Source of the DNA: a virus
Virus record (IMG/VR): IMGVR_UViG_3300046010_002437
Location: 1 to 33,009 of that record
DNA: 33,009 nt
Direction: 5' to 3' (one strand)
The notes beneath the pieces are model-generated. The model was not told the origin of the DNA, did no database searches, and saw nothing but the letters and a program-made list of their open reading frames with translations. A program made the translations under genes and the position numbers. Positions 23,119 through 29,444 of this stretch are shown here, piece by piece; the first letter of the stretch is position 1; every line of letters starts with the position of its first letter.

Positions 23119-25464
23119 TTATCTGTTTTTAAATATTACAAATCTTCCTTTATGATTCTTTCCTTTCTCCAGTTCCCATTCTTTGTATTTAGCGTATTCA
23201 GCAATCCATCTTGCAAATCTCTGAGGATTCATATCTTTATATCCATTATATTCATTCTGGAATTGGTTAAATAATTCATTATTATAATATGATAATTCAG
23301 TTGTAAATTGGTTATCTTGTGAGAAATCAAAGAAATCTTGAGATGTTGCCTGAATAAATCTCTTACTATCTGCATTGATACTGATTGACTTGGTTAATCC
23401 ATTTCTCAAAAATAGCTGTAAGTTCTTAATCATGTAATTATCAAATCTCGACCAATCATCTTTGGACCATTGATCAAATAACAACTTACCATATTCTTTT
23501 AATGGTGAGTTATTAGCATTAAAATATTGATAGAATTCTATCTCATGCCTTCTCCTGTCATGTGATCCTCCAGCTCCTGATATCACATAATTGGTGGTGA
23601 TAACAATCTTTGGTGATCTATTGAATGGTATAAAAACCTCATCCTTATTCTTTCTATTTACTGTGATTCCTTCAGATACAATCATGAATAATTGCTCAAA
23701 ATCAAAGTTCTTTTTTACATCATCAAATGCCAGTATCTGAGTATCTAAGTTTACTCTTTGATATAAGAACTCAGACTTACTTGGATTGAATGATTTACCA
23801 TCAATTTTTACTGTCTTTCTAAGATAACCAACAGCTGTAAGCATCAAAGATTTACCACTTCCACCATTAGGATTTTCATCAATCTCTTGATCATTGAATA
23901 TAATTGCTTTTTGATTAGTCTTATCCTTAAAGCTATGCACTAAATAACCAAGAGTTGACTCAAGACTGGCAATTCTATTCTGGTCATTATTACTCACTTT
24001 GTGGACCAGGTCTCTGAAATCATTATCAAAGTCAACAACAAGATTGAAATCTCTATCAATGATCTGATTTTCCCAAATATAACCATCAACATCAATATAA
24101 GATAATAATTCTGTTGAATCTCTCTTTATCTTAACAACTCCATTACGATAAGGAATAAAGCTTGTATCTTCAATATCCTGAAGCATCTTAAGATAGATTG
24201 AATCAATCATATTTAAGTGATTCTCTGAGAATAGATACGTTGACTTTGAGCAGAAATTCCATACATTGATATGACCTTTATCAATTAAATAATTCAATAC
24301 AAAATCTTTAATCTGATCAACTGATGACAGCTTAACCTTATTCTCAATGACTCTGACAAATGTTGGCTTTTCAGCATTCTCTGGATAGAACTTATTGAAT
24401 CCATTTTTTACTAAGAATTGAGAGTATTTTAATGGCTCAATAACAACAACCTCACTATCTTTCTTTTGAATGACTGTCCAGAATATATCATCAGCATTGG
24501 TTGCATTGTCTTTGATATCATTTAGTATCTCATCAGAGATATTATGTTGTTTTTTAATTTCATCTTCATTGACTCCATTCTTAAGCTTAAGTTTTACTCT
24601 ATTAATAGTTGATCTATCTTCAAAGTATTTTGAGTTAAAGCTGCTCTTTCTATATGCTGATTTTATAGTATTAAGCATCTCTTGATGGCTGAATGAACTT
24701 CCAGTAATATAGCTAGAATACAAGTGATGCTCTGCAATATCTTGACTGATTCCATAATCACATAAACAGCAAGCAATCTCAAATATAAATTGATTACGAC
24801 TACCCTCAACAAACTGATTCTTAAAATCAAACTTCTCTATGAGCTCAATTATCTTAGCCTCATCATTAAGAATACAAACTGGAGGCCTCTCAATATATTG
24901 AAATCCTTTATCTTCTGATATTCCTTCAAAGACTTGACAAAATTCATTGTAATAAATATTCGGATCATAAGATTCAAAACATACTCTTGAGACATCTTGA
25001 TTCTTTCTATCAAAATAATCTGACTTAAAATAATCAGCATAAGCTATGAATCTTCTCTTATGTTCAGATGCTGTTGATTTTGGTATTCTTATGACTGCCT
25101 TCCATCCTTTCCCTCCTGGTGACATAAACACAATCATCACATAAGGATCATTAATAAGACGTTGTCTCTCAGCTTCCATGATTTTATCTGTTGGATAACC
25201 ATCAAAATCAAGAATACAAAGTCCAGAATGCTCAACCAATCCATTAGCGTTCCTTTCAGTGAAAGTACCATTGAACATAATTGCATAAAGTTTATTCTTT
25301 GCTTGATCATATTCTGGTTGACCTTTACTCATTGTTCTAATGATCTCAATTTTCTTGATTAAGTCATTAGTTCCTCTCCTAATTCTTTCAACTACTTCTG
25401 GAATTGATAAAGAATATGGAGTCTCTTTTGTGCTAAACAGCGATTTGAATACTGATATTTTCAT
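23119..25464 (-). CDS. Primase-helicase (BT4734-like domain plus SF3 helicase)
   Basis: I place the start at 25464 (MKISVFKSLFSTKE), giving 781 aa; the 30 codons before it in frame lie in the structured leader. Residues about 55-180 match the BT4734/VirE-N-like region with LCILDFDG (82-89) and FMSPGGKGWKAVIRI (113-127), probably a primase-polymerase fold. Residues about 500-680 form a superfamily 3 helicase: Walker A GGSGKS (534-539), Walker B ILAFDDV (577-583), motif C KIVITTNY (619-626) and basic DRRRH (636-640) as arginine finger. It should open the origin and prime replication by the host polymerase. Its promoter and leader are described separately. Confidence 0.9.
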   Translation of the reverse strand: MKISVFKSLFSTKETPYSLSIPEVVERIRRGTNDLIKKIEIIRTMSKGQPEYDQAKNKLYAIMFNGTFTERNANGLVEHSGLCILDFDGYPTDKIMEAERQRLINDPYVMIVFMSPGGKGWKAVIRIPKSTASEHKRRFIAYADYFKSDYFDRKNQDVSRVCFESYDPNIYYNEFCQVFEGISEDKGFQYIERPPVCILNDEAKIIELIEKFDFKNQFVEGSRNQFIFEIACCLCDYGISQDIAEHHLYSSYITGSSFSHQEMLNTIKSAYRKSSFNSKYFEDRSTINRVKLKLKNGVNEDEIKKQHNISDEILNDIKDNATNADDIFWTVIQKKDSEVVVIEPLKYSQFLVKNGFNKFYPENAEKPTFVRVIENKVKLSSVDQIKDFVLNYLIDKGHINVWNFCSKSTYLFSENHLNMIDSIYLKMLQDIEDTSFIPYRNGVVKIKRDSTELLSYIDVDGYIWENQIIDRDFNLVVDFDNDFRDLVHKVSNNDQNRIASLESTLGYLVHSFKDKTNQKAIIFNDQEIDENPNGGSGKSLMLTAVGYLRKTVKIDGKSFNPSKSEFLYQRVNLDTQILAFDDVKKNFDFEQLFMIVSEGITVNRKNKDEVFIPFNRSPKIVITTNYVISGAGGSHDRRRHEIEFYQYFNANNSPLKEYGKLLFDQWSKDDWSRFDNYMIKNLQLFLRNGLTKSISINADSKRFIQATSQDFFDFSQDNQFTTELSYYNNELFNQFQNEYNGYKDMNPQRFARWIAEYAKYKEWELEKGKNHKGRFVIFKNR

Positions 25465-25478
25465 ATTTATGTGTTTTA

Positions 25479-25549
25479 TACTGTGTAAAAAAAAAAAGGA
25501 GGAAAGGACACAGTAACCTTTTACAGGGCAGCTAACCGCAAACCTCCTA
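25479..25549 (-). promoter_or_regulatory. Structured leader RNA with terminator-like end (attenuator candidate)
   Basis: Read on the minus strand, a leader starting near 25547 can fold into three stems: P1 AGGAGG/CCTCCT closing the structure (25543-25548 with 25497-25502), P2 GCGG/CTGC with loop TTAG (25528-25539), and P3 AAAGG/CCTTT (25503-25507 with 25517-25521). Eleven T follow P1, as in an intrinsic terminator. A competing pairing exists: TACTGTGT in the P3 loop (25508-25515) is complementary over 8 bases to ACACAGTA after the T run (25479-25486). That could act as a pseudoknot or an alternative fold freeing the primase start. I recognise no known riboswitch class. Confidence 0.5.
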
Positions 25550-25551
25550 TG

Positions 25552-25582
25552 CAAATTTAAATATAATTTTCAATTCTGCAAA
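25552..25582 (-). promoter_or_regulatory. Promoter of the primase-helicase gene
   Basis: TTTG (25582-25579), 19 bases, TAAATTTG (25559-25552) on the minus strand is the best Bacteroidota-type promoter in the window. Transcription would start near 25547-25545, at the first stem of the leader. A CGTGACA box touches its upstream end. Confidence 0.6.
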
Positions 25583-25584
25583 AA

Positions 25585-25675
25585 CGTGACAAACATTCCA
25601 AGTTTAGGACAGGTTTAAAACCACTTGTCACGCCTATAAACCTTACTGGTATTGACTTTCAGTAAAAACGTGACA
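25585..25675. repeat. Three CGTGACA boxes: iterons or operators
   Basis: CGTGACA occurs at 25585-25591 and 25669-25675 (direct, both within AAAAACGTGACA) and inverted as TGTCACG at 25626-25632. Centres are 41 and 43 bp apart, close to four helical turns. The block lies between the DnaA-IV-like gene and the primase promoter. It may be the replication origin, the operator of the primase, or both. Confidence 0.55.
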
Positions 25676-25703
25676 GGTGGACAAGCATTTTTATTGGGAT
25701 CCC

Positions 25704-26126
25704 CTAAAAAAATAAAAAAATTATAGGAGAGTAGAATAGGAGAGTTGGCATGTTGTCATATCCTCCAGCCATAATCTTATCCTTAATCAGCTTCAATGCA
25801 GTGGTATTATGGCAGTTCATAACATCTTGGAATATAGTATCTTGTGGTATTTCAACTGAAGGATTTAATAACTCATCACATTGATTAATATACCTCATAT
25901 AAACTTTATCTCTTTTGAAATAAGCGTCATGAATTTTCAGAGCATTGATCACTGTTGCATGATTACGATTGAATAACTTACCAATTTTTGTCAGATTCCA
26001 TCCTTGCTCTCTTAGTATTGAATAAAAATAAGCTCTTTGATAAACCTTATCTCTATCTCTTGATTTGGATGCCAGATCATATATCTGAATCATCTCTTTT
26101 ATTTTCTCTATTTTTAACATATTCAT
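25704..26126 (-). CDS. DnaA domain IV-like DNA-binding protein
   Basis: The 140-aa product contains IGKLFNRNHATVINALKIHD (about 48-67), close to the DnaA domain IV signature (GxxFxxRDHTTVxHAxxKI) used to read DnaA boxes. The AAA+ part of DnaA is absent. The protein therefore could bind origin repeats without ATP-driven opening, recruit the SF3 helicase, or compete with host DnaA. The gene lies directly upstream of the CGTGACA block. The C-terminus is hydrophobic (LLFYSPIIFLFF) and lies next to a long A/T tract, so its exact end may be affected by homopolymer length. The start could be the second Met (26120). Confidence 0.65.
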   Translation of the reverse strand: MNMLKIEKIKEMIQIYDLASKSRDRDKVYQRAYFYSILREQGWNLTKIGKLFNRNHATVINALKIHDAYFKRDKVYMRYINQCDELLNPSVEIPQDTIFQDVMNCHNTTALKLIKDKIMAGGYDNMPTLLFYSPIIFLFF

Positions 26127-26214
26127 AGTACTGTTCTATTGTGATTAATAATTCTTGTTGTTCAATCTCTTGGCTATCTTGCCATGCATCTTCTATCCAG
26201 GATAAGTCTTTCAT
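26077..26214 (-). CDS. Small acidic protein, 45 aa
   Basis: From ATG 26214 to TGA 26077 it encodes MKDLSWIEDAWQDSQEIEQQ and onward, acidic and helical. The start overlaps the stop of the HTH gene as ATGA, the usual coupling here. Its last 50 nt overlap the start of the DnaA-IV-like gene in another frame. Function unknown. Confidence 0.5.
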   Translation of the reverse strand: MKDLSWIEDAWQDSQEIEQQELLITIEQYYEYVKNRENKRDDSDI

Positions 26215-26402
26215 TTTGTTAAGTAAAATTTATTAAATTTATCTTTATTGACCTGGTAACCTAATGCCTTGAATAAATCAAAGTAACGGTAAACTGTTCT
26301 ATCTGAGACATCAAGATATCTTGCCATTGTTCGAAGATGCCTTGATTTTTCTTGCATCATCTGCATCAACTTGATACATCTGTACATCTTGAGCTGATTC
26401 AT
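26211..26402 (-). CDS. Small HTH protein, 63 aa
   Basis: The product is nearly all one winged/HTH_11-type domain: MARYLDVSDRTVYRYFDLFK (about 26-45) is the helix-turn-helix with recognition helix SDRTVYRY, similar to the N-terminal domain of WYL-type and DeoR-like regulators but with no sensor domain. It is a candidate transcription regulator of the early region. It is coupled at both ends by 4- to 5-nt overlaps. Confidence 0.7.
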   Translation of the reverse strand: MNQLKMYRCIKLMQMMQEKSRHLRTMARYLDVSDRTVYRYFDLFKALGYQVNKDKFNKFYLTK

Positions 26403-26707
26403 ATTTCCTCAACTTTATATCCATGATCAATGTACCATTCAAGACTATCTGGAGCTTCTTCTGGAAAGTCAAAGTCTTGTAAGCATCCGTTAGAATCAAG
26501 ATAGCAATGCCACCAGGATCCTCCTAATTCCTCAACAGAATCCTCCAGCCAAACCTTGTATTTTGGTAGCTTTGATTTATCTTCAAATATATTTACAATG
26601 ATATCAATAGCAATACCTAACTCTTTTGGACTTGCTTGCTCAATTAACGCCCCTCTCCTCCATTGGTTGTGCGTCTTTAAAATTTGAATTGCTTGTTTTA
26701 AATTCAT
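26399..26707 (-). CDS. Hypothetical phage protein, 102 aa
   Basis: The N-terminal 40 residues (MNLKQAIQILKTHNQWRRGA and on) match a short module I know from many phages of Bacteroidota and Proteobacteria: A-I-x-L-K-x-H-N-x-W-R-R-G. The C-terminal half (SVEELGGSWWHCYLDSNG and on) is acidic and aromatic and looks like a separate domain. Function unknown. The start is in an ATGA overlap with the 52-aa gene. Confidence 0.7.
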   Translation of the reverse strand: MNLKQAIQILKTHNQWRRGALIEQASPKELGIAIDIIVNIFEDKSKLPKYKVWLEDSVEELGGSWWHCYLDSNGCLQDFDFPEEAPDSLEWYIDHGYKVEEI

Positions 26708-26862
26708 GGCTTTTCTGTTTTTTGTTTCTCAACTTTAATTATTAGTTCTGGCCACATATCCATTCTCCTGATTGCATCCTCTGGACTGTTGGCTTGAATT
26801 GTTCTCTCTTGGATTGTCCATTTGACTTCCTTTACTTTGTAAGTTACTTTGAAATTCTGCAT
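26704..26862 (-). CDS. Small protein, 52 aa, nested in the 72-aa gene
   Basis: ATG 26862 to TGA 26704 encodes MQNFKVTYKVKEVKWTIQER then TIQANSPEDAIRRMDMWPEL and a Lys-rich end. The strand-strand-helix look with A-x-S-P-E-D-A-I is typical of small phage proteins, more convincing than the overlapping frame. Its stop overlaps the start of the 102-aa gene as ATGA. It shares 128 nt with the 72-aa gene. Confidence 0.6.
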   Translation of the reverse strand: MQNFKVTYKVKEVKWTIQERTIQANSPEDAIRRMDMWPELIIKVEKQKTEKP

Positions 26863-26953
26863 CTCTTTTTGCTCTTAAAAAATTATCATATAAACTTGTA
26901 TTGAATCTTCCTGACTTTCTCGTCCACCAGTATTCATAATAGGCTGTGCTCAT
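26735..26953 (-). CDS. Hypothetical protein, 72 aa, overlapping the 52-aa gene
   Basis: The product starts MSTAYYEYWWTRKSGRFNTS. The first 31 codons are free of overlap and look coding (aromatic and basic). The last 41 overlap the 52-aa gene and are Asn/Ser/Gln-rich (NNSSQQSRGCNQENG), as expected of an out-of-frame reading. The true gene may matter mainly for its N-terminal part. The ATG overlaps the 34-aa gene stop as ATGA. Confidence 0.45.
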   Translation of the reverse strand: MSTAYYEYWWTRKSGRFNTSLYDNFLRAKRDAEFQSNLQSKGSQMDNPRENNSSQQSRGCNQENGYVARTNN

Positions 26954-27054
26954 AATGTTGCAGCTAAAATGGTTAATAATAACATCACTGGGATCATGAT
27001 AAGGCAGATCAATCCATCTCTTTGCTCTGCATTGGCTGGTAAAAATTTTTTCAT
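26950..27054 (-). CDS. Small membrane peptide, 34 aa
   Basis: ATG 27054 to TGA 26950 encodes a basic start (MKKFLPANAEQRDG) followed by one membrane helix (LICLIMIPVMLLLTILAATL). It is the first gene after the control region, 28 nt downstream of the TAACTTTG element, and its stop overlaps the next start as ATGA. It could be a small inhibitor of a host membrane process; no family is known. Confidence 0.6.
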   Translation of the reverse strand: MKKFLPANAEQRDGLICLIMIPVMLLLTILAATL

Positions 27055-27081
27055 ATCTGTTTTTGTTAATTGATTATAAAA

Positions 27082-27132
27082 CAAAGTTAATATCTTTTTT
27101 CACTTATGAAATGATTTTAACATATTTTAACA
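27082..27132 (-). promoter_or_regulatory. Candidate early promoter with operator-like repeats
   Basis: TAACTTTG (27089-27082 on the minus strand) fits TAnnTTTG and would start transcription near 27077, before the 34-aa gene. The -33 position has TTTC, not TTTG. Just upstream are an inverted repeat TTTCA-4-TGAAA (27098-27111) and a direct repeat ATTTTAACA at 27114-27122 and 27124-27132, exactly 10 bp apart. These could bind a regulator of the replication operon. Confidence 0.4.
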
Positions 27133-27143
27133 AATGAAGAAAT

Positions 27144-27172
27144 AAAAAAAGGGAATGAAATTAATCACTCCC
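27144..27172 (-). terminator. Strong intrinsic terminator at the end of the late operon
   Basis: The minus strand reads GGGAGTGA, a 6-base loop, TCATTCCC, then seven T. The stem is 8 bp with one G-T pair. It separates the late/lysis genes from the early genes. Confidence 0.85.
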
Positions 27173-27211
27173 CTTCTCTGGTTAAACCTTAAACTAAACA
27201 GATATGCATTT

Positions 27212-27241
27212 CAAATATAGTGATTATTTCTTTCTGAGCAA
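27212..27241 (-). promoter_or_regulatory. Candidate promoter directly upstream of the terminator
   Basis: TTG (27241-27239), 19 bases, TATATTTG (27219-27212) on the minus strand has the same spacing as the primase promoter. It overlaps the end of the 91-aa gene. A transcript from near 27206 would meet the terminator at 27172-27144, giving an RNA of about 60 nt unless read through. Confidence 0.45.
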
Positions 27242-27499
27242 CAATTTAATAAATTTTCCTATCAAGCCAGATTGCTCATTTACATCAACCTTAACCTCTC
27301 CATTATTAACTTCCACATCAACCTTCTCAGAATCGATTTTGAGGCTCTTACTGTCCTTATCCTTATGCAATTCTATATCAACCTTTGGAGTATCAACTTT
27401 GACATCTGTAATTCCATCTTTTCGAGTTATCTTAACATCAACATTTTTAGTGTCAATATTAATATTTAAATTCTTTTTTGGTCTACCTGGTTTTTTCAT
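27224..27499 (-). CDS. Charged beta-repeat protein, 91 aa
   Basis: The product opens MKKPGRPKKNLNINIDTKNV, with an AT-hook-like PGRPKK at residues 4-9, and is then a series of short Lys/Asp/Val strands (VDVKITRKDG, VKVDTPKVDIELHK, KVDVEVNNGEVKVDV) ending in a basic helix. The PGRPKK suggests minor-groove DNA contact, but the rest has no known family. It overlaps the endolysin stop by one base. It may be the last gene of the late operon. Confidence 0.65.
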   Translation of the reverse strand: MKKPGRPKKNLNINIDTKNVDVKITRKDGITDVKVDTPKVDIELHKDKDSKSLKIDSEKVDVEVNNGEVKVDVNEQSGLIGKFIKLLLRKK

Positions 27500-28017
27500 T
27501 ATGCTTCATTTGTTGTTACTACTCCCTTTGCTGCAAGATGGACAACTCTCACAGATGCTGGTTGTGCAATCTTCCATGCTGTCCTCCTTGCTTGGCTTAA
27601 TCTATCCTTTGCAATTCGAGATACACTGACTGAATTGTTCTGGTTGCCTCCTAATACATGATAATGTGTATTATCCTCACCAACATAGATCCCCACATGA
27701 CCTCCTCCATTCCTGGTGAAAGTCAACACATCACCAAGCATTGGCACCTGAGCAACATTTCCAAATTTATTCCAGTTTAATGCCCACAATGGATGTTTAA
27801 CAACTTGCAATCCAGATGCATGAGCACAATAGGCAACAAATAAACCACACCAAGGAATCTCATCATTGGTATAAACCTTCTCAAGTCCAAGAACTTTTGC
27901 CCAGGATAGAATGGTTGGATTGTGTTGCTTGCCAACTATCTCCTTAACACCAATGTGCTTGACTGCCTCAACCAATATCTTTGGAGCTGTTTCTTTTTTT
28001 AGCCATGCATAGCTCAT
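27499..28017 (-). CDS. Endolysin, CHAP-like (TIGR02594-type)
   Basis: The 172-aa product has the papain-like layout of this family: AVKHIGVKEIVG near the start, catalytic Cys57 in IPWCGLFVAYC, His107 in GGGHVGIYVG and an Asn/Gln region GGNQNNSVSV (123-132). It would cleave peptidoglycan amide bonds at lysis. There is no signal peptide, so release needs a holin. The two small membrane proteins just upstream, coupled by overlaps, are the candidates. Confidence 0.85.
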   Translation of the reverse strand: MSYAWLKKETAPKILVEAVKHIGVKEIVGKQHNPTILSWAKVLGLEKVYTNDEIPWCGLFVAYCAHASGLQVVKHPLWALNWNKFGNVAQVPMLGDVLTFTRNGGGHVGIYVGEDNTHYHVLGGNQNNSVSVSRIAKDRLSQARRTAWKIAQPASVRVVHLAAKGVVTTNEA

Positions 28018-28259
28018 ATTGAATCTCTTTGGATGTAAATATACTTAATTTTTCTCTTCAATGTCAATAGGCTGTCCACGTCATGCTTAAGTATCTCAAC
28101 CTTGTGATTATTCTCATCCTCAAGATCATGCAGATATTTCTCTGCCTTGATTGTGGTTGCATCTTTTTTATGTGGTTGATACTTATGTTCAGACACTGGA
28201 CTGAATAATGCAAAACAACTGCTTACAATTGCCATAGCTACTAATATCTTACTCTCCAT
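28014..28259 (-). CDS. Small membrane-anchored lysis-region protein, 81 aa
   Basis: A hydrophobic N-terminus (ILVAMAIVSSCFALFSP, about 5-21) is followed by a charged helical region (TIKAEKYLHDLEDENNHKVE and on). This is the look of a spanin-like or holin-associated protein; Cys15 could even be lipidated, but no clean lipobox is seen. It overlaps the endolysin gene by 4 nt (ATGA) and the 82-aa gene by 11 nt. Confidence 0.65.
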   Translation of the reverse strand: MESKILVAMAIVSSCFALFSPVSEHKYQPHKKDATTIKAEKYLHDLEDENNHKVEILKHDVDSLLTLKRKIKYIYIQRDSI

Positions 28260-28497
28260 TTAGCTTCTTATTTAGTTCCTTTTGAAATAAAATATCTTGC
28301 ATTAATTTTTTATCTGCCTTTCTCTCATTATCACAATCATCAATCTTTTGCTTTTGCTGTTTAATTTCTTGATCTTTAGAGTTAATCAGATATCTTCCAA
28401 CAAATATAAGGATAGTCAGTAATATAAAAAAGATATAAGTGAAAGGTGATTTTGCGAATGTCTTAAAGTCTAATTTGAATATCTTCTCTTGTTCCAT
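28249..28497 (-). CDS. Holin-like or spanin-like membrane protein, 82 aa
   Basis: It has a cytoplasmic-type N-terminus (MEQEKIFKLDFKTFAKS), one strong membrane helix (YIFFILLTILIFVGRYLI, about 21-38) and a Lys/Glu/Asp-rich coiled coil to the end. With the next gene it forms a pair of single-span coiled-coil proteins in front of the endolysin, which resembles an i-spanin/o-spanin or holin arrangement. Which is which cannot be told. Confidence 0.6.
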   Translation of the reverse strand: MEQEKIFKLDFKTFAKSPFTYIFFILLTILIFVGRYLINSKDQEIKQQKQKIDDCDNERKADKKLMQDILFQKELNKKLNGE

Positions 28498-28508
28498 ATT
28501 ATAATATG

Positions 28509-29444
28509 CTAATATGTTTTATTTAGCACAAAGATGTCAGAGTAAATTGAATTGTTTGCATTGGTTGAGCTCCATTGGCCTGTAATATTCAATGTATTGC
28601 TGATGGTAGTATCAAAAGTTGTTGAGTTCACAGTATTCCAAGCGAATCCTTGCTGAGTTCCAGATGCCAATTTTAAGATGTGGAATTGTGCTAATGATAC
28701 AACTGATGCAACACCAGCAGCTCCAATGGCTCTGATTGTGAATGTTACACTTAACATGAATACTTGATTTGTGATTGCTGGCATTGTCAATGGTCCTGAA
28801 TCACCTAAATTGACAGAGCCAGACTTCAATCTGATTGTTAATGTGTTGTTGTTCTGAGCACTCATTATTCCTCCCATTTCAACTCTGAATGAATCACCAA
28901 CTTTGAAACCATTCGCTGGCACAGATAAACTACCAACTCCACCATCAATCAAAGTCAATTCACTTGTTGTTGCTGTTATGGTTGTGCTGTTGGCTGTCTG
29001 TGCAAAGAGACCTGTGTTGGTCTGTGGTTGAGCATCATCATAGAACGCAACCCATACAGCAGCTCCATCTGTGTTATCAGTACATTCATATTTGTTCTGA
29101 TTATTCATGTCATGGAATATACTTCCAACAATATACCCCATTGTAATATCATGATTGACACCTGGTGTTGTACCATTGATTGAATTGGCTCTCACAATAT
29201 AACCCCCTTGATTGATAAAGTATTGAATGCCATTCTCCCATTGGTCTTGATAATTGACAGCACATTCTCTTGCTATTCCTCCATCAGCTCCATTGTCAAT
29301 CCATCCTTTTGTAAGCTTAGATCCATTGTCCAAGATAAGTGAACTGTTGTCAAGATTGATATCATTGGTTGTGATGTTGCCTTCATCCGTTACAGATTGT
29401 AAATCTTGCAATTGATTAGTGACATTGATGGTTGTTGTTGCCAT
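28509..29444 (-). CDS. Virion structural protein, 311 aa
   Basis: The product starts MATTTINVTNQLQDLQSVTD and is rich in Thr, Asn, Ser and Gly. An N-terminal repeat region (to about 50) precedes GWIDNGADGGIAREC, and a C-terminal jelly-roll-like half (about 165-311) includes FKVGDSFRVEMGGIMSAQNN and FHILKLASGTQQGFAWNTVN. Proteins of this form occur as appendage or spike components in phages of Bacteroidota. It overlaps the tail completion gene by one base and precedes the lysis genes. Confidence 0.65.
   Translation of the reverse strand: MATTTINVTNQLQDLQSVTDEGNITTNDINLDNSSLILDNGSKLTKGWIDNGADGGIARECAVNYQDQWENGIQYFINQGGYIVRANSINGTTPGVNHDITMGYIVGSIFHDMNNQNKYECTDNTDGAAVWVAFYDDAQPQTNTGLFAQTANSTTITATTSELTLIDGGVGSLSVPANGFKVGDSFRVEMGGIMSAQNNNTLTIRLKSGSVNLGDSGPLTMPAITNQVFMLSVTFTIRAIGAAGVASVVSLAQFHILKLASGTQQGFAWNTVNSTTFDTTISNTLNITGQWSSTNANNSIYSDIFVLNKTY

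Noticed and set aside
25487-25549. Known riboswitch class (preQ1, SAM, TPP, glutamine, fluoride, THF)
   Set aside because: None of the consensus cores I could recall fits the loops; it is kept as an unassigned structured leader.
25465-25554. N-terminal 30-codon extension of the primase-helicase
   Set aside because: The extension would be coded by the leader hairpins and T11 run, has a Cys/Phe-rich unlikely sequence, and the ATG at 25464 begins the family-like region.
25696-25703. GGGATCCC palindrome as an operator
   Set aside because: A single 8-bp palindrome next to A/T tracts, not repeated elsewhere; too little to call.
27204-27629. Plus-strand open frame of 141 codons opposite the 91-aa and endolysin genes
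   Set aside because: The minus-strand endolysin has clear catalytic motifs; the plus-strand product is low-complexity Leu/Ser/Thr, as expected of an antisense shadow.
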